DNA of 64,000 bases, taken from assembly GCA_017940605.1 (NCBI GenBank), contig JAGAYF010000050.1, positions 104,584-168,583 on the forward strand. The letters are read 5' to 3'. Both the position numbers and the translations under genes were made by a program. The notes below the pieces were generated by a model. That model did not search any database. It was given only the letters and a program-made list of their open reading frames with translations, and had not been told where the DNA came from. The stretch comes from Bacteroidaceae bacterium. GTDB lineage: Bacteria > Bacteroidota > Bacteroidia > Bacteroidales > Bacteroidaceae. Shown in pieces: positions 8,791-18,154 of the stretch. How positions within the stretch are numbered: the first letter of the stretch is position 1; each line of letters begins with the position of its first letter.

Positions 8791-9780
8791 ATGGACAGAA
8801 GACATTTCCTACAGACAGGCCTGGCAGCAATGGCCCTGTCGCAGTTGGGCGGCACGGAGGCGTTGGCCGCCGGAAAGAACAAGAAGGAGCAGGCCCAGGC
8901 CTTCGGCCCGGTCACGTGTGAGAACGTGGCGGCCGGCCCGCAGGACCTGCTTGTGCGCTTCCTGGGCTCGGGTGCGGCCGGATGGAAGCCGGGCAGCACC
9001 ATTGACCGCCGCAACAGCAGCGTGCTCCTGGACGGCAAGGTGCTCATTGACTTCACCCTGAGCGTCACCGACATGCTGCCCGAGGGATGCAGGCCCGAGC
9101 ACATCTTCTACACCCACTCGCACCCCGACCACTACCAGCCGCTGCAGGCGCTGAAGCTGGGCGTGAAGCACGTCTACATCTCCGAGACGTGGGTAGACAT
9201 GGCCAAGTATGAGTTCATGCGCATTGCCGCCGAGCAGAAGCTGCCCATGCCCAAGATGCACCCGCTCATGATAGGCGTGCCCCTCACGGTGGAGGACCTT
9301 ACGTTTACGCCGCTGCCGGCCAACCATACCACCAATTTCTATCAGGAGCAGGCCCAAATCTATCTTGTGGAGAAGGGAACGACCGAACAGCACCTGGGCG
9401 TGCGCCTGCTCTATGCCACCGACACGGGCAGCATCATGGGCAAGGCCAGCCGCCTGGCAGGAATTGACACGCACAAGAGCGACATACCCCCACGCCCCAT
9501 CACGGGATTTATCATGGAGGGTACGCTGGGCAAGGCCGACTACCGCATGTTCAACCACTCGACGCCCGAGCTGGTGGCCCTCATAGCCGAGGTCCTGGCC
9601 CACGGCAAGCGCTACACGCCGCCCGCAGGACAGCCCGTGTACATTACCCACATGGGCCACAGCGTCTATGACAGGGAGTACGGCCACAAATGGTCGCAGG
9701 AAGAGCTCAATGCCCGCCTGCCCAACCCCGTCAGGGCGGCCTACGACGGACTGGAAGTCGTGTTCAGGGCCGTAGACTGA
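8791..9780 (+). CDS. Exported metallo-beta-lactamase-fold hydrolase
   Basis: 329 residues. The N-terminus MDRRHFLQTGLAAMALS looks like a Tat-type signal (twin Arg, then F-L, then a modest hydrophobic stretch, ending near ALAAG). The zinc-binding HxHxDH motif is complete as THSHPDHY (H109, H111, D113, H114), and further His residues (NHT, NHS, THMGHS) could complete two metal sites. The beta-lactamase-fold class covers many phosphodiesterases and hydrolases, so the substrate is not known. It stands alone; its only close feature downstream is the opposing rubredoxin terminator. Confidence 0.82.
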   Translation: MDRRHFLQTGLAAMALSQLGGTEALAAGKNKKEQAQAFGPVTCENVAAGPQDLLVRFLGSGAAGWKPGSTIDRRNSSVLLDGKVLIDFTLSVTDMLPEGCRPEHIFYTHSHPDHYQPLQALKLGVKHVYISETWVDMAKYEFMRIAAEQKLPMPKMHPLMIGVPLTVEDLTFTPLPANHTTNFYQEQAQIYLVEKGTTEQHLGVRLLYATDTGSIMGKASRLAGIDTHKSDIPPRPITGFIMEGTLGKADYRMFNHSTPELVALIAEVLAHGKRYTPPAGQPVYITHMGHSVYDREYGHKWSQEELNARLPNPVRAAYDGLEVVFRAVD

Positions 9781-9858
9781 CGGCAGGCAGGCCCGTGCGG
9801 ACTGTGGCCGCAATGGCGGCATCTCTGCACGGGAACGGCTGACCTGAGCGAAGACATA

Positions 9859-9901
9859 TAAAAAATGCGGGGGATGCGCCCAATCGGTGCATCCCCCGCA
9901 T
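9859..9901 (-). terminator. Rho-independent terminator of the rubredoxin gene
   Basis: A 13-bp perfect stem (9865-9877 with 9889-9901) and an 11-nt loop. On the minus strand it is followed by TTTTT then ATATG, the expected U-run. It begins 18 bases past the rubredoxin stop. The plus strand lacks a T-run. Confidence 0.8.
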
Positions 9902-9918
9902 GATGTGTCATGGGAGCA

Positions 9919-10083
9919 TCAGTCCTCCTGTATCTCAAAATCGTCCTTGCCTACGCCGCACAGGGGGCATACCCAATCGGCGGGGATGTCCTCAAATGCT
10001 GTTCCGGGCTCAATGCCGCTGTCGGGGTCGCCGGCAGCGGGGTCGTATACGTAGCCGCATACGGTGCAAACATACTTTTTCAT
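9919..10083 (-). CDS. Rubredoxin
   Basis: 54 residues, translated by hand: [15 protein letters not shown] at the start and [16 protein letters not shown] near the end. The four iron-binding cysteines are in place as CxxC-G-Y (C6, C9) and C-P-x-C-G (C39, C42), and the conserved [10 protein letters not shown] loop is intact. Rubredoxins carry single electrons in the cytosol, often to oxygen- or peroxide-reducing enzymes in anaerobes. It has its own strong terminator. purL lies upstream in the same direction, with its stop 33 bases before this start. Confidence 0.95.
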   Translation of the reverse strand: MKKYVCTVCGYVYDPAAGDPDSGIEPGTAFEDIPADWVCPLCGVGKDDFEIQED

Positions 10084-10116
10084 GTGAATCTCTTGTTTAT
10101 ATGGTTGATAATCAAT

Positions 10117-13100
10117 TTATTTTCTGTTCTCCTCCACCCATTTCCGCGCATTGACGAACGCTTCTATCCACGGCGTGATGTCATCGGCCAGGCGCGACTT
10201 CGGATAGGTGGCGCACTGCCACGGGAAAAAGGCCCTCTCAGGGTGGGGCATCATGGCCAGGTGGCGGCCGTCGGGGCTGCACACGCCGGCGGTGCTGTAG
10301 TCCGACCCGTTGGGGTTTCCGGGGTAGCCTGCATAGCTGTATTTGAGCGCAATGTCGTATTGGTCCTCGGACAGGGGCAGGGAGAAGTTGCCTTCTCCGT
10401 GGGCCACCCACACTCCCAGCTTGCTGCCGCTCAGTGAACGGAGCATGATGCTATGGGTGGGCTGTACGGTGACGCCGAGGTAGGCACTCTCAAACTTGTG
10501 GGACACATTGTGGAGCATTTTCCCCTTGGGGGTCAGCCCAGGGTTGATGAGGTTCAGCTCCATCATGAGCTGGCAGCCGTTGCATACGCCCAGCGACAGG
10601 GTGTCCTTGCGGGCGTAGAAGCGGTCAAGGGCGGCCTTGGCCTTGGGGTTGTAGAGGAACGCCCCGGCCCAGCCCTTGGCAGAACCCAGTACGTCGCTGT
10701 TGGAGAAACCGCCGCAGAAGACGATCATGTGAATGTCGTCCAGCGTCTCGCGGCCGCTGATGAGGTCGGTCATCATGACATCCTTGACGTCAAATCCGGC
10801 CAGGTAGAGCACGTAGGCCATCTCGCGGTCGCCGTTCGTCCCTTTTTCGCGTATGATGGCGGCCTTGACACCGCTTGGGGTGCGGCGGTCGGGCGTTATG
10901 CCGTAGGAGGCGAATGTTCCCTTGAAGTCGGGGCTGAACAGGTGCTCTACGGGCTGGTCCTTGTAGTTGCGGAAGCGCTCGGCGGCCTGTCCGTTGAAAC
11001 TTTGCTGGGTGTCCAGTTCAAATGAAGTCTGGTACCACACCTCGCGCAGCGCGTCGATGTCCAGTTGCAGGGCTGCGTCGCCCTTTTGTATGGCCAGCGT
11101 GCGCTTTTCCGTGGGACGGCCTATCTTGACAAAGGCTGTGCCGCTGTCGTTCAGGATTTTCTCCACGCGCTGCTGGTTGTCGGCCTGCACTTGCACCACA
11201 ACGCCGGGGTTTTCGGCAAAGAGAACCTTGATCAGATCAGGCTCTTGGAACGCGTTGAGGTCAATGTCAAGGCCGCCTTCGGTATTGGCAAACGTCATCT
11301 CAAGCAGCGTCGTCACCAGACCGCCGGCCGAAATGTCGTGTCCCGCCAGGAGGAGTCCCTCCTGCACCATGGTCTGTATGGATTCAAATGCGCCGCGGAA
11401 GTATTCTGCATTGCGGCACGTGGGAACGTCGCTGCCCACCTTGTCAAGGCTCTGCGAGAATGCCGAACCGCCCAGGCGCAGTTTGTCAAAGCTGAAGTCA
11501 ATGTGGTAGAGTGCGCTTTGTGTGGCTTTTGCGTCAAGGACGGGCGAAACGACCTTGCGCACGTCGCTTACCTCGCCGCCTGCGCTGACAATGACGGTTC
11601 CCGGGCTGATAATCTTCTCTCCGTTGGGATATTGTTGGCTCAGCGACAGCGAATCCTTGCCTGTGGGAACGTTGATATGCAGTGCGCAGCAGAAATCGCT
11701 GAGGGCCTTGACGGCGCTGTACAGTCGGGCATCCTCGCCTTTCTGTGAGCGGCAGGGCCACATCCAGTTGGCGCTGAGCGAGACGCTGTCCAGCCCCTGG
11801 GCCAAGGGAGCCCATACCAGGTTGGTCAGTGCTTCGGCCACCGAGAGGACGCTGCCTGCCCCGGGATCGGCCAATCCGGCCTGCGGAGCGTGTCCCAGCG
11901 CGGTGGCAATGCCCCTGCGGCCGCGGTAGTCAAGCGCAACGACGCCGCAGTCGCTCAAGGGAAGCTGCAATGGGCCTTGGCATTGCTGGCGCGCAATCTT
12001 GCCGGTGACTGAGCGGTCCACCTTGTTGGTCAGCCAGTCTTTGCATGCCACGGCTTCCAGTTGGAGCACGTTTTTCAGGTATGCTTCTATTTCTTTATTG
12101 TCGTATGTGGCATCGTTGTACGTGCGCTGCACGGTTTCGTCCACCATGACGGTCTTGGGTGAGTGTCCGAACATTTGCGCAACGTCCAAGTCGAACGGTT
12201 TCTTGCCGTCGGCCTGCACGAAGGAGAAGTGCGCGTCGCCGGTGGTCTCTCCCACGACGTAGAGCGGGGCGCGTTCGCGCTCTGCAATCCTGCGCACGTG
12301 TTCTATGTGCTTTTGGTCGATGAGGAGTCCCATGCGTTCCTGGCTTTCGTTGGCAATGATTTCCTTTGCCGAAAGTGTTTTATCGCCGATGGGGAGTTCC
12401 TTCATGTCAATCTCCCCGCCGCATTCGCCCACCAGCTCTGAGAAACAGTTGACGTGGCCTGCCGACCCGTGGTCGTGGATGCTGACGACGGGATTGACGT
12501 CTTCCTCGCACAGGGCGCGGATGAGATTGTAGTCGCGCTTCTGCATTTCGGGATTGGCGCGCTGCACGGCGTTCAGCTCAATGCCGTTGGAGTAGCGGCC
12601 CGTGTCTACCGAGGAGACAGAACCGCCTCCCAGTCCGATGCGATAGTTGTCACCGCCGACCAGCACGACCTTGTTGCCCTTCTGCGGCTCTTTCTTCAGG
12701 CAGTCGCGCTTTGTGCCGTAGCCCACGCCGCCTGCCAGCATGATGACCTTGTCGTAACCGTATTTTTCTCCGTTTTCCTGGTGCTCAAACGTGAGCAGCG
12801 AACCGGCAATGAGCGGTTGGCCAAACTTGTTGCCAAAGTCGCTGGCCCCGTTGCTGGCCTTGATGAGGATTTGCCCGGGTGTCTGGTACAGCCATTGGCG
12901 CACTGGCAGGATGTCCTCCCAGCTGCGGCCGCCCTGCAGGCGTGGATAGGAAGTCATGTAGACTGCCGTTCCGGCTATGGGCCATGAACCTACGCCGCCG
13001 CCCATGCGGTCGCGTATTTCGCCGCCCGTACCCGTCGACGCGCCGTTGAAGGGTTCGACGGTCGTGGGGAAATTGTGTGTCTCGGCCTTGAGCGAGATGA

Positions 13101-13821
13101 CGCTCTCAATGTCCTTGATGACGAAGTAGTCGCTGGTGCTCTGGTCCTTGGGCGCAAACTGCTCGATGACGGGGCCTTGGCCGAATGCAACGTTGTCCTG
13201 ATAGGCCGACAGGATGCCGTGGGGGTTCTCCTTGGTGGTCTTCTTGATCATGGCAAAGAGTGAGGAGGGCATCTCCTTGCCGTCGATGATGAACGTCCCG
13301 CCAAAGATTTTGTGTCGGCAGTGTTCCGAGTTGATCTGCGCGAAGCCGAACACCTCAGAGTCGGTAAGCGGCCGCCCCAGCTGGCCTTCCACCTTGTGCA
13401 GGTACTCTATCTCCTCGGGCGAGAGGGCCAGGCCCTCCTGCTCGTTGTAGCTGTCAATGTCCTCGATGATGCGGATGGGCTCGGGCTGCCTGTCGGTCCT
13501 GAACACCTCCTGGTCCAGCCCCTTGTACATGCGTTGCAGCATGGGGTCGTGGTCGGCGTCCTCGCCCGCCACGGGAAAGTATTCCTCTATGCGGTCAATG
13601 CCCTGGATGTTCATGTTCTGGGTGATTTCCACCGCATTGGTGCTCCACGGCGTCACCATTTCGCGCCTCGGTCCTATGAAGTATCCATCTATTGTGGGAC
13701 TTTCTGCCAACTGTGCCTCGCCGAAGAGCCAGCACAGGGCCTGTGTCTCATCCGAAGTCAATGCCTGGCTGCAGCCTACGGCAATGATGTTGCCACTGGG
13801 GGTCTTGAAAAAATGTATCAT
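10117..13821 (-). CDS. purL: Phosphoribosylformylglycinamidine synthase (single-chain PurL)
   Basis: 1234 residues, the long single-chain form. Catalyses the ATP- and glutamine-dependent fourth step of purine synthesis. An N-terminal linker domain is followed by two AIR-synthase-like halves (e.g. SAETHNFPT-type SLKAETHNFPTTVEPF near 247, and a DISAGGL block in the second half). The C-terminal class I glutaminase domain has its nucleophile in LGVCNGCQ and its His in MPHPERAFFPW. No frame damage is visible. Confidence 0.97.
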   Translation of the reverse strand: MIHFFKTPSGNIIAVGCSQALTSDETQALCWLFGEAQLAESPTIDGYFIGPRREMVTPWSTNAVEITQNMNIQGIDRIEEYFPVAGEDADHDPMLQRMYKGLDQEVFRTDRQPEPIRIIEDIDSYNEQEGLALSPEEIEYLHKVEGQLGRPLTDSEVFGFAQINSEHCRHKIFGGTFIIDGKEMPSSLFAMIKKTTKENPHGILSAYQDNVAFGQGPVIEQFAPKDQSTSDYFVIKDIESVISLKAETHNFPTTVEPFNGASTGTGGEIRDRMGGGVGSWPIAGTAVYMTSYPRLQGGRSWEDILPVRQWLYQTPGQILIKASNGASDFGNKFGQPLIAGSLLTFEHQENGEKYGYDKVIMLAGGVGYGTKRDCLKKEPQKGNKVVLVGGDNYRIGLGGGSVSSVDTGRYSNGIELNAVQRANPEMQKRDYNLIRALCEEDVNPVVSIHDHGSAGHVNCFSELVGECGGEIDMKELPIGDKTLSAKEIIANESQERMGLLIDQKHIEHVRRIAERERAPLYVVGETTGDAHFSFVQADGKKPFDLDVAQMFGHSPKTVMVDETVQRTYNDATYDNKEIEAYLKNVLQLEAVACKDWLTNKVDRSVTGKIARQQCQGPLQLPLSDCGVVALDYRGRRGIATALGHAPQAGLADPGAGSVLSVAEALTNLVWAPLAQGLDSVSLSANWMWPCRSQKGEDARLYSAVKALSDFCCALHINVPTGKDSLSLSQQYPNGEKIISPGTVIVSAGGEVSDVRKVVSPVLDAKATQSALYHIDFSFDKLRLGGSAFSQSLDKVGSDVPTCRNAEYFRGAFESIQTMVQEGLLLAGHDISAGGLVTTLLEMTFANTEGGLDIDLNAFQEPDLIKVLFAENPGVVVQVQADNQQRVEKILNDSGTAFVKIGRPTEKRTLAIQKGDAALQLDIDALREVWYQTSFELDTQQSFNGQAAERFRNYKDQPVEHLFSPDFKGTFASYGITPDRRTPSGVKAAIIREKGTNGDREMAYVLYLAGFDVKDVMMTDLISGRETLDDIHMIVFCGGFSNSDVLGSAKGWAGAFLYNPKAKAALDRFYARKDTLSLGVCNGCQLMMELNLINPGLTPKGKMLHNVSHKFESAYLGVTVQPTHSIMLRSLSGSKLGVWVAHGEGNFSLPLSEDQYDIALKYSYAGYPGNPNGSDYSTAGVCSPDGRHLAMMPHPERAFFPWQCATYPKSRLADDITPWIEAFVNARKWVEENRK

Positions 13822-13849
13822 AGTCTGTATCGTTCTGCCAAATCTGCTG

Positions 13850-13880
13850 CAAAGGTACTGATATAAAATGGAAAGTCAAG
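13850..13880 (-). promoter_or_regulatory. Promoter of purL
   Basis: On the minus strand TACCTTTG (13857-13850) lies 29 bases before the purL ATG, and CTTG (13880-13877) sits 19 bp upstream at the -33 position. No purine riboswitch is recognisable in so short a leader. Confidence 0.6.
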
Positions 13881-13992
13881 CGTTTCGCCCATGAAAAATT
13901 ACCATGCCTGTCCGGCTGCGCCCCGTGCCGTGCCCAAATGCCCGAGACGGGGCTTAGGCGGCATCGTTTCTGAAAAAACGTGGCCCTTGCGG

Positions 13993-14023
13993 TTGGCCGT
14001 TTGTGCAAAGAGGGTTAACTTTG
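13993..14023 (+). promoter_or_regulatory. Promoter of the histidine phosphatase gene
   Basis: TAACTTTG (14016-14023) has TTGG (13993-13996) 19 bp upstream. The ATG follows 26 bases after the -7 box, so the leader is short. Confidence 0.55.
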
Positions 14024-14049
14024 CATGCTGAAACCGTAAAATACTTAGA

Positions 14050-15324
14050 ATGATGAGAAAAATACTGCTTGCCGCCCTCCTGGCGGCCATGGCTGCCGCG
14101 GCCGCCGGCCAGACGGAGCGCACCGAAGTGATCAGGAACACCCGCAAGGCCGACGGAAACTACTACATGTACCCCAACGGCCGCCACAAGGTATCCCCAG
14201 CCCCACGGGGCTACGAGCCGTTCTACATAACGCACTACGGCCGGCACGGAAGCCGCTACATGATGACCGACGGCGAGTACCGCTACGTCATGAAGTTCAT
14301 GGAGCAGGCGGCCCGCGACAACGCCCTCACCCCGTTGGGGCTCAAGACGCTCAAGCGCCTGCGCAAGGCCCAGGCCGACGCCCACGGGCGCGAGGGAGAG
14401 CTGACCCCGCTGGGGAGCAGGCAGCACATGGGCATAGCCAGGCGCATGTACAAGAACTACCCGCAGGTCTTTGCGCCGGGCAACACGGTCGATGCCCGTG
14501 CCACCCTCATACACCGCTGCCAGGAGAGCATGCAGTACTGCTGCTACATGCTGAAGAAGTGCCAGCCGCTGCTCAACATACAGCAGCGCAGCCGCCGCGA
14601 GGACTACTACTTCATGAAGCAGTCGTCGGACAGCGTGGCGCACCTGGCAACGAGCGGCCAGGTGAAGAGGGAGGCCCGCGCCGTCGTCGATTCCCTGCGC
14701 CGCAGGGTCAACGTGAGCCCGCGCCTCTTCCGCAACGCCGGCTACCTCGGGGAAAACGGCGGCAAGGACTGGCAACTGGCCTACTACCTGCACTGCATAG
14801 CCATCGACATGGACTGCCTGCCCGAGTTGCACCTGGATTTCCGCCCCGTCTTCAGCAAGGACCAGCTGTGGGACTCATGGCAGGCGCGCAATGCCAGCTG
14901 GGCCGTGGCCATGGGCATGTTTGAGGGACAGACACCCTATTACAAGAAGATATACGGCCTGGTGGACAACATGATTGCCTGGGCCGACGAGATGATTGCC
15001 CAGGGCAAGGCCGGTGCCTCCCTGCGCTTCGGCCACGACTCCTATGTCTATCCGCTGGCCTACGTGATGGGGTTCAACCTCATCAGGACCATTCCGCGCA
15101 ACGACCAGGCCCGCGCTTACCGCTACGTGGCCGACTTCCAGGTAGTGCCCATGGCGTCCAACATACAGTGGGTGTTCTTCCGCCCCAAGGGCCAGGGTGA
15201 CATCCTGGTCAAGTTCCTGCTCAACGAGGACGAGCAGCAACTGCCCATACCGGCCTATCAGGGCGTGTTCTACCGCTGGAACGACGTGAGGGCCTACCTG
15301 AAAAACCGCATGAAGACCCTCTAG
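14050..15324 (+). CDS. Exported histidine phosphatase, MINPP/phytase-like
   Basis: 424 residues with a signal peptide (MMRKILLAALLAAMAAAAAGQ). The histidine acid phosphatase signature RHGSRY is at 65-70, with H66 as the expected nucleophile. A GHDSYVYPL block near 328-336 (H329-D330) supplies the HD pair found in the MINPP branch instead of HAE. Members remove phosphate from inositol polyphosphates or other phosphomonoesters outside the cytosol. The gene converges with a phosphate-type porin gene, which fits phosphate scavenging, but that link is inference. The second Met (14053) is an equally good start. Confidence 0.85.
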   Translation: MMRKILLAALLAAMAAAAAGQTERTEVIRNTRKADGNYYMYPNGRHKVSPAPRGYEPFYITHYGRHGSRYMMTDGEYRYVMKFMEQAARDNALTPLGLKTLKRLRKAQADAHGREGELTPLGSRQHMGIARRMYKNYPQVFAPGNTVDARATLIHRCQESMQYCCYMLKKCQPLLNIQQRSRREDYYFMKQSSDSVAHLATSGQVKREARAVVDSLRRRVNVSPRLFRNAGYLGENGGKDWQLAYYLHCIAIDMDCLPELHLDFRPVFSKDQLWDSWQARNASWAVAMGMFEGQTPYYKKIYGLVDNMIAWADEMIAQGKAGASLRFGHDSYVYPLAYVMGFNLIRTIPRNDQARAYRYVADFQVVPMASNIQWVFFRPKGQGDILVKFLLNEDEQQLPIPAYQGVFYRWNDVRAYLKNRMKTL

Positions 15325-15533
15325 CCCGCCGCCGCGCCGGCCCGGGCGGCCGGTTGCGGCAGGTGGCGCATATATGCCCCTTCCATGGCGGATGCCCCTT
15401 GGGTGTCCGCCATTCTTGTATGCCTGCGCCAAGGCTTCCCCCTTGCTGGACTCCCGCCGCGGGGACGCACGGCAGCCCTTCCACGGTCAGGGGCAGGACT
15501 CCAGGGCGTGAGAGGCCTTTCGTCGCGGCCCAA

Positions 15534-15557
15534 GCGGTTTCGGGCGGGGCGTGAAAG
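15534..15557 (+). repeat. GGGGCGT-element copy
   Basis: GCGGTTTCGGG, one variable base, then GGGGCGTGAAAG. The same 24 bases recur at 20011-20034 with only the variable base changed. Both copies are intergenic. Confidence 0.55.
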
Positions 15558-15574
15558 CCCTGCGGATGGGGCGC

Positions 15575-15615
15575 AAAAAAATGAGGGAAAGCCCATGTTG
15601 CGGGATTTCCCTCAT
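15575..15615 (-). terminator. Terminator of the porin gene
   Basis: ATGAGGGAAA (15581-15590) pairs with TTTCCCTCAT (15606-15615). On the minus strand the stem is followed by a run of T (complement of 15575-15580). It begins 26 bases past the porin stop. Confidence 0.7.
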
Positions 15616-15640
15616 GTAAGGTCCTCGGCGGCGGATGGGG

Positions 15641-16732
15641 CTACCAGCGCCAGTACAGCTGCAGGTCGCAGGCGTTGTAGTGGCCGTCGAGCGTGGTGCT
15701 CCTGTCGCAGGTAAACGAGTAGTTGCCCTGCAGCTTCAGGTTCTTGGTGAAGTAGTACTCGGCACCGGCGGCATAGATGCGCTTGGCGTTGCCCCACGAC
15801 TTGCCGTCGCGGTACACATCCCATTTTCCCTGCACCTTCAGCTTCTTGTCCTTGGTGACGGGCACGGCGGCCATGGCATACCAGGCATCGGCCTTGTCGC
15901 TTGTGCCGGGCTTGAGCAGGCCGGGGGCTTCATAGTCGGCAATCTTGTGCCCTTCGCTCACGCCGTACTCGGCCCTCACGGTGAACGGGCCGGTGTACTT
16001 GAGGCCCAGGGCCATGCGGTTGCGGTCAACTGTGATGTTGTTGGCCGTGTACTTGCCGCTCCACCCGAAGAAGGCGATGGACAGGTCCTTGATGGGGTTG
16101 ACGGCCAGGCTCCCTATGAGGTCCTTGTGGTTGTTGGCATCGTTGTGGTTGATGCCCTGGCCGTTGTAGACACCCAGCTGGTAGTGCACGAACCCGTGCC
16201 CGTCCTTGCGCGACGGAATGAGGTCACCCTGAATCTGTATGCCCCCGTCGCGGCCGCCGCTGGCGTGCTCGCCAATGCGGTCGTTCATGCCGGCCAGCTT
16301 GTCGGCCAGCTGGGAGTACGCCCCAAAGCTGATGTCCCACGGGTTGAGGGGATTCTCAAAGGTGAAGCAGCGCTTGAACTGGCCCACCTTGACGCGGAAG
16401 AACTTAAACTTCTGCCACTCGGCCCATGCATCCACGATGTGCGGCCCTTTCTCGCTGGCGCCGCCGTAGCCCTCGTACTCCAACTGCAGTTTGTACTGGA
16501 AGTCGAGCACCTTGCCGTCAACGTAGCCGCGCACCAGGCGCAGGTCAAAGTTGCTGTGGTACTTGTTGGCCGTGCTCAGGTCGCGGTCGTTGAATGCCGC
16601 GCGTCCAATCACGAATCCGCCGAACTTGCTGGTCTCCACCAAGTCCTTCTTGGCCTGTTCGGCCACGGTCTGCCCGCTTGCGGCCACCGAGCCGCCCAGG
16701 AGCAGGATAAGGAGGAAGAAATGCTTTTTCAT
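15641..16732 (-). CDS. OprO/OprP-type phosphate-selective outer-membrane porin
   Basis: 363 residues with a clear signal peptide (MKKHFFLLILLLGGSVAASGQ). The body is rich in alternating aromatic/charged strands (e.g. NFDLRLVRGYVDG, YKLQLEYEGYGG, FFRVKVGQFKRCFTFENPLNP) and ends in an aromatic strand, LQLYWRW, with a C-terminal tryptophan, as expected of a beta-barrel porin. GQFKRCFTFENPLNPWD is characteristic of the OprO/P family. Transport of phosphate or polyphosphate is the family role; selectivity cannot be read here. It is 29 bases downstream of the NhaD gene in the same direction, but has its own signal and terminator. Confidence 0.85.
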   Translation of the reverse strand: MKKHFFLLILLLGGSVAASGQTVAEQAKKDLVETSKFGGFVIGRAAFNDRDLSTANKYHSNFDLRLVRGYVDGKVLDFQYKLQLEYEGYGGASEKGPHIVDAWAEWQKFKFFRVKVGQFKRCFTFENPLNPWDISFGAYSQLADKLAGMNDRIGEHASGGRDGGIQIQGDLIPSRKDGHGFVHYQLGVYNGQGINHNDANNHKDLIGSLAVNPIKDLSIAFFGWSGKYTANNITVDRNRMALGLKYTGPFTVRAEYGVSEGHKIADYEAPGLLKPGTSDKADAWYAMAAVPVTKDKKLKVQGKWDVYRDGKSWGNAKRIYAAGAEYYFTKNLKLQGNYSFTCDRSTTLDGHYNACDLQLYWRW

Positions 16733-16761
16733 ATCTAATTTAAAATAGTTGTAGGTTTCCG

Positions 16762-18051
16762 TTATCCAAAGATGAGCATGCGCTCAAGCCAGTAGGTCAG
16801 GATGCCGGCAATGTAGCCCGCAAAGGCAATCCACGTAATCTTCTTCATGTACCAGCCAAAAGTGATTTTCTCCAGTCCCATGGCCACCACACCGGCCGCA
16901 CTGCCAATGATGAGCATGCTGCCGCCCACGCCGGCGCAGTAGGCCAGCAGTTGCCAGAAGATTCCGTCCACCGCCATGTCTCCGCTCGGCATGATGGGGT
17001 ACATCTTCATGCTTCCGGCCACCAGCGGAACGTTATCGACAATGCTGGACAGGACGCCAATCGCGCCCGTGACAAGATAGTGGTTGCCAATCGTGTCGTC
17101 AAGCCATTGGCCCAGGGCGGAGAGCACCCCAATTTCGGCCAGCACGCTCACAGCCATGAGGATGCCCAGGAAAAAGAGGATCGTACCCATGTCAATGCGG
17201 GTCAGCATGGCCGTAACGCGCTTGCTGCTCTTTTCATTGTGGCGGTAGAACGTGTCGGTGACCACCCAAAGCACGGCCAGCACCAACAAGATACCGATGA
17301 ACGGCGGCAAGTGGGTGAGGCTGTGGAACACAGGAACGCAGCACAGGCCGCCCACGCCGAGAAGGAACACCGAGCGACGGCGGTTCTTGCTGATGGCGGT
17401 GTCGGCACTGGCGTTGTCGGCCGGGGCGGCCGGCATGGCCAGCGTTCCGTTCAGTTGGTACTGGAGGATGAACGCCGGAACGGCGCAGCTGACGATGGAA
17501 GGCACGATAAGTTCCTTGATGACGCCGCCCGCGGTGAGCATCTTGCCGTTCCAGAGCATGATGGTGGTGACGTCGCCGATGGGAGAGAACGCTCCGCCGG
17601 CGTTGGCGGCGATGACGACCATCGAAGCGTAGATAATGCGGTCGTTGTGGTCCTTAACCAGCTTGCGCAGTATCATAATCATGACGATGGTGGTGGTAAG
17701 GTTGTCGAGCACGGCGCTGAGGAAGAACGTCATCAGGGCCATGCGCCACAGCAGGGTGCGCTTGGACGTGGTTTGCAGGGTATCGCGCACGAAGTTGAAG
17801 CCTCCGTGCTGGTCCACGATTTCCACGATGGTCATTGCGCCCATGAGGAAGAACAGTGTCGTGCCTGCCTCGCCCAGGTTGCGCTCCAGGACCTCGCCCA
17901 GCCCGTCCCCGGCGTAGCCGCCCAGGGAGTAGAGCACCCAGCAGGCCACGCACATGAGCAGTGCAAAGGCTGCCTTGTTCACTTTCGAGACACTCTCGGT
18001 GGCTATCAGCAGATAGCCTGCGAGGAATACGGTAACGATGATTGCAGTCAT
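16762..18051 (-). CDS. nhaD: NhaD-type Na+/H+ antiporter
   Basis: 429 residues and about 12 hydrophobic segments across the inner membrane. Family blocks include a DNLTTTIVMIMILRKL stretch near 115, GGAFSPIGDVTTIMLW near 150, and SSIVDNVPLVAGSMKM in the C-terminal half, where paired Asp-Asn residues are typical of the ion-transporter superfamily. The family exports sodium in exchange for protons. It lies between two other transporter genes in the same orientation. Confidence 0.88.
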   Translation of the reverse strand: MTAIIVTVFLAGYLLIATESVSKVNKAAFALLMCVACWVLYSLGGYAGDGLGEVLERNLGEAGTTLFFLMGAMTIVEIVDQHGGFNFVRDTLQTTSKRTLLWRMALMTFFLSAVLDNLTTTIVMIMILRKLVKDHNDRIIYASMVVIAANAGGAFSPIGDVTTIMLWNGKMLTAGGVIKELIVPSIVSCAVPAFILQYQLNGTLAMPAAPADNASADTAISKNRRRSVFLLGVGGLCCVPVFHSLTHLPPFIGILLVLAVLWVVTDTFYRHNEKSSKRVTAMLTRIDMGTILFFLGILMAVSVLAEIGVLSALGQWLDDTIGNHYLVTGAIGVLSSIVDNVPLVAGSMKMYPIMPSGDMAVDGIFWQLLAYCAGVGGSMLIIGSAAGVVAMGLEKITFGWYMKKITWIAFAGYIAGILTYWLERMLIFG

Positions 18052-18084
18052 TGTATTTTCAGTTTCAGTTAGTTCTTGGGTTAC

Positions 18085-18125
18085 AAAAAGTGCGGGGAAT
18101 GCCCACGGAGGCCTTTCCCCACACC
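18085..18125 (-). terminator. Terminator of the DASS symporter gene
   Basis: GTGCGGGGAA (18090-18099) pairs, with one bulge, with TTTCCCCACAC (18114-18124). A T-run follows on the minus strand (complement of 18085-18089). It lies about 30 bases past the symporter stop. Confidence 0.55.
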
Positions 18126-18154
18126 GTTTTCTTCTGTCTATATGGTTTTTATCC

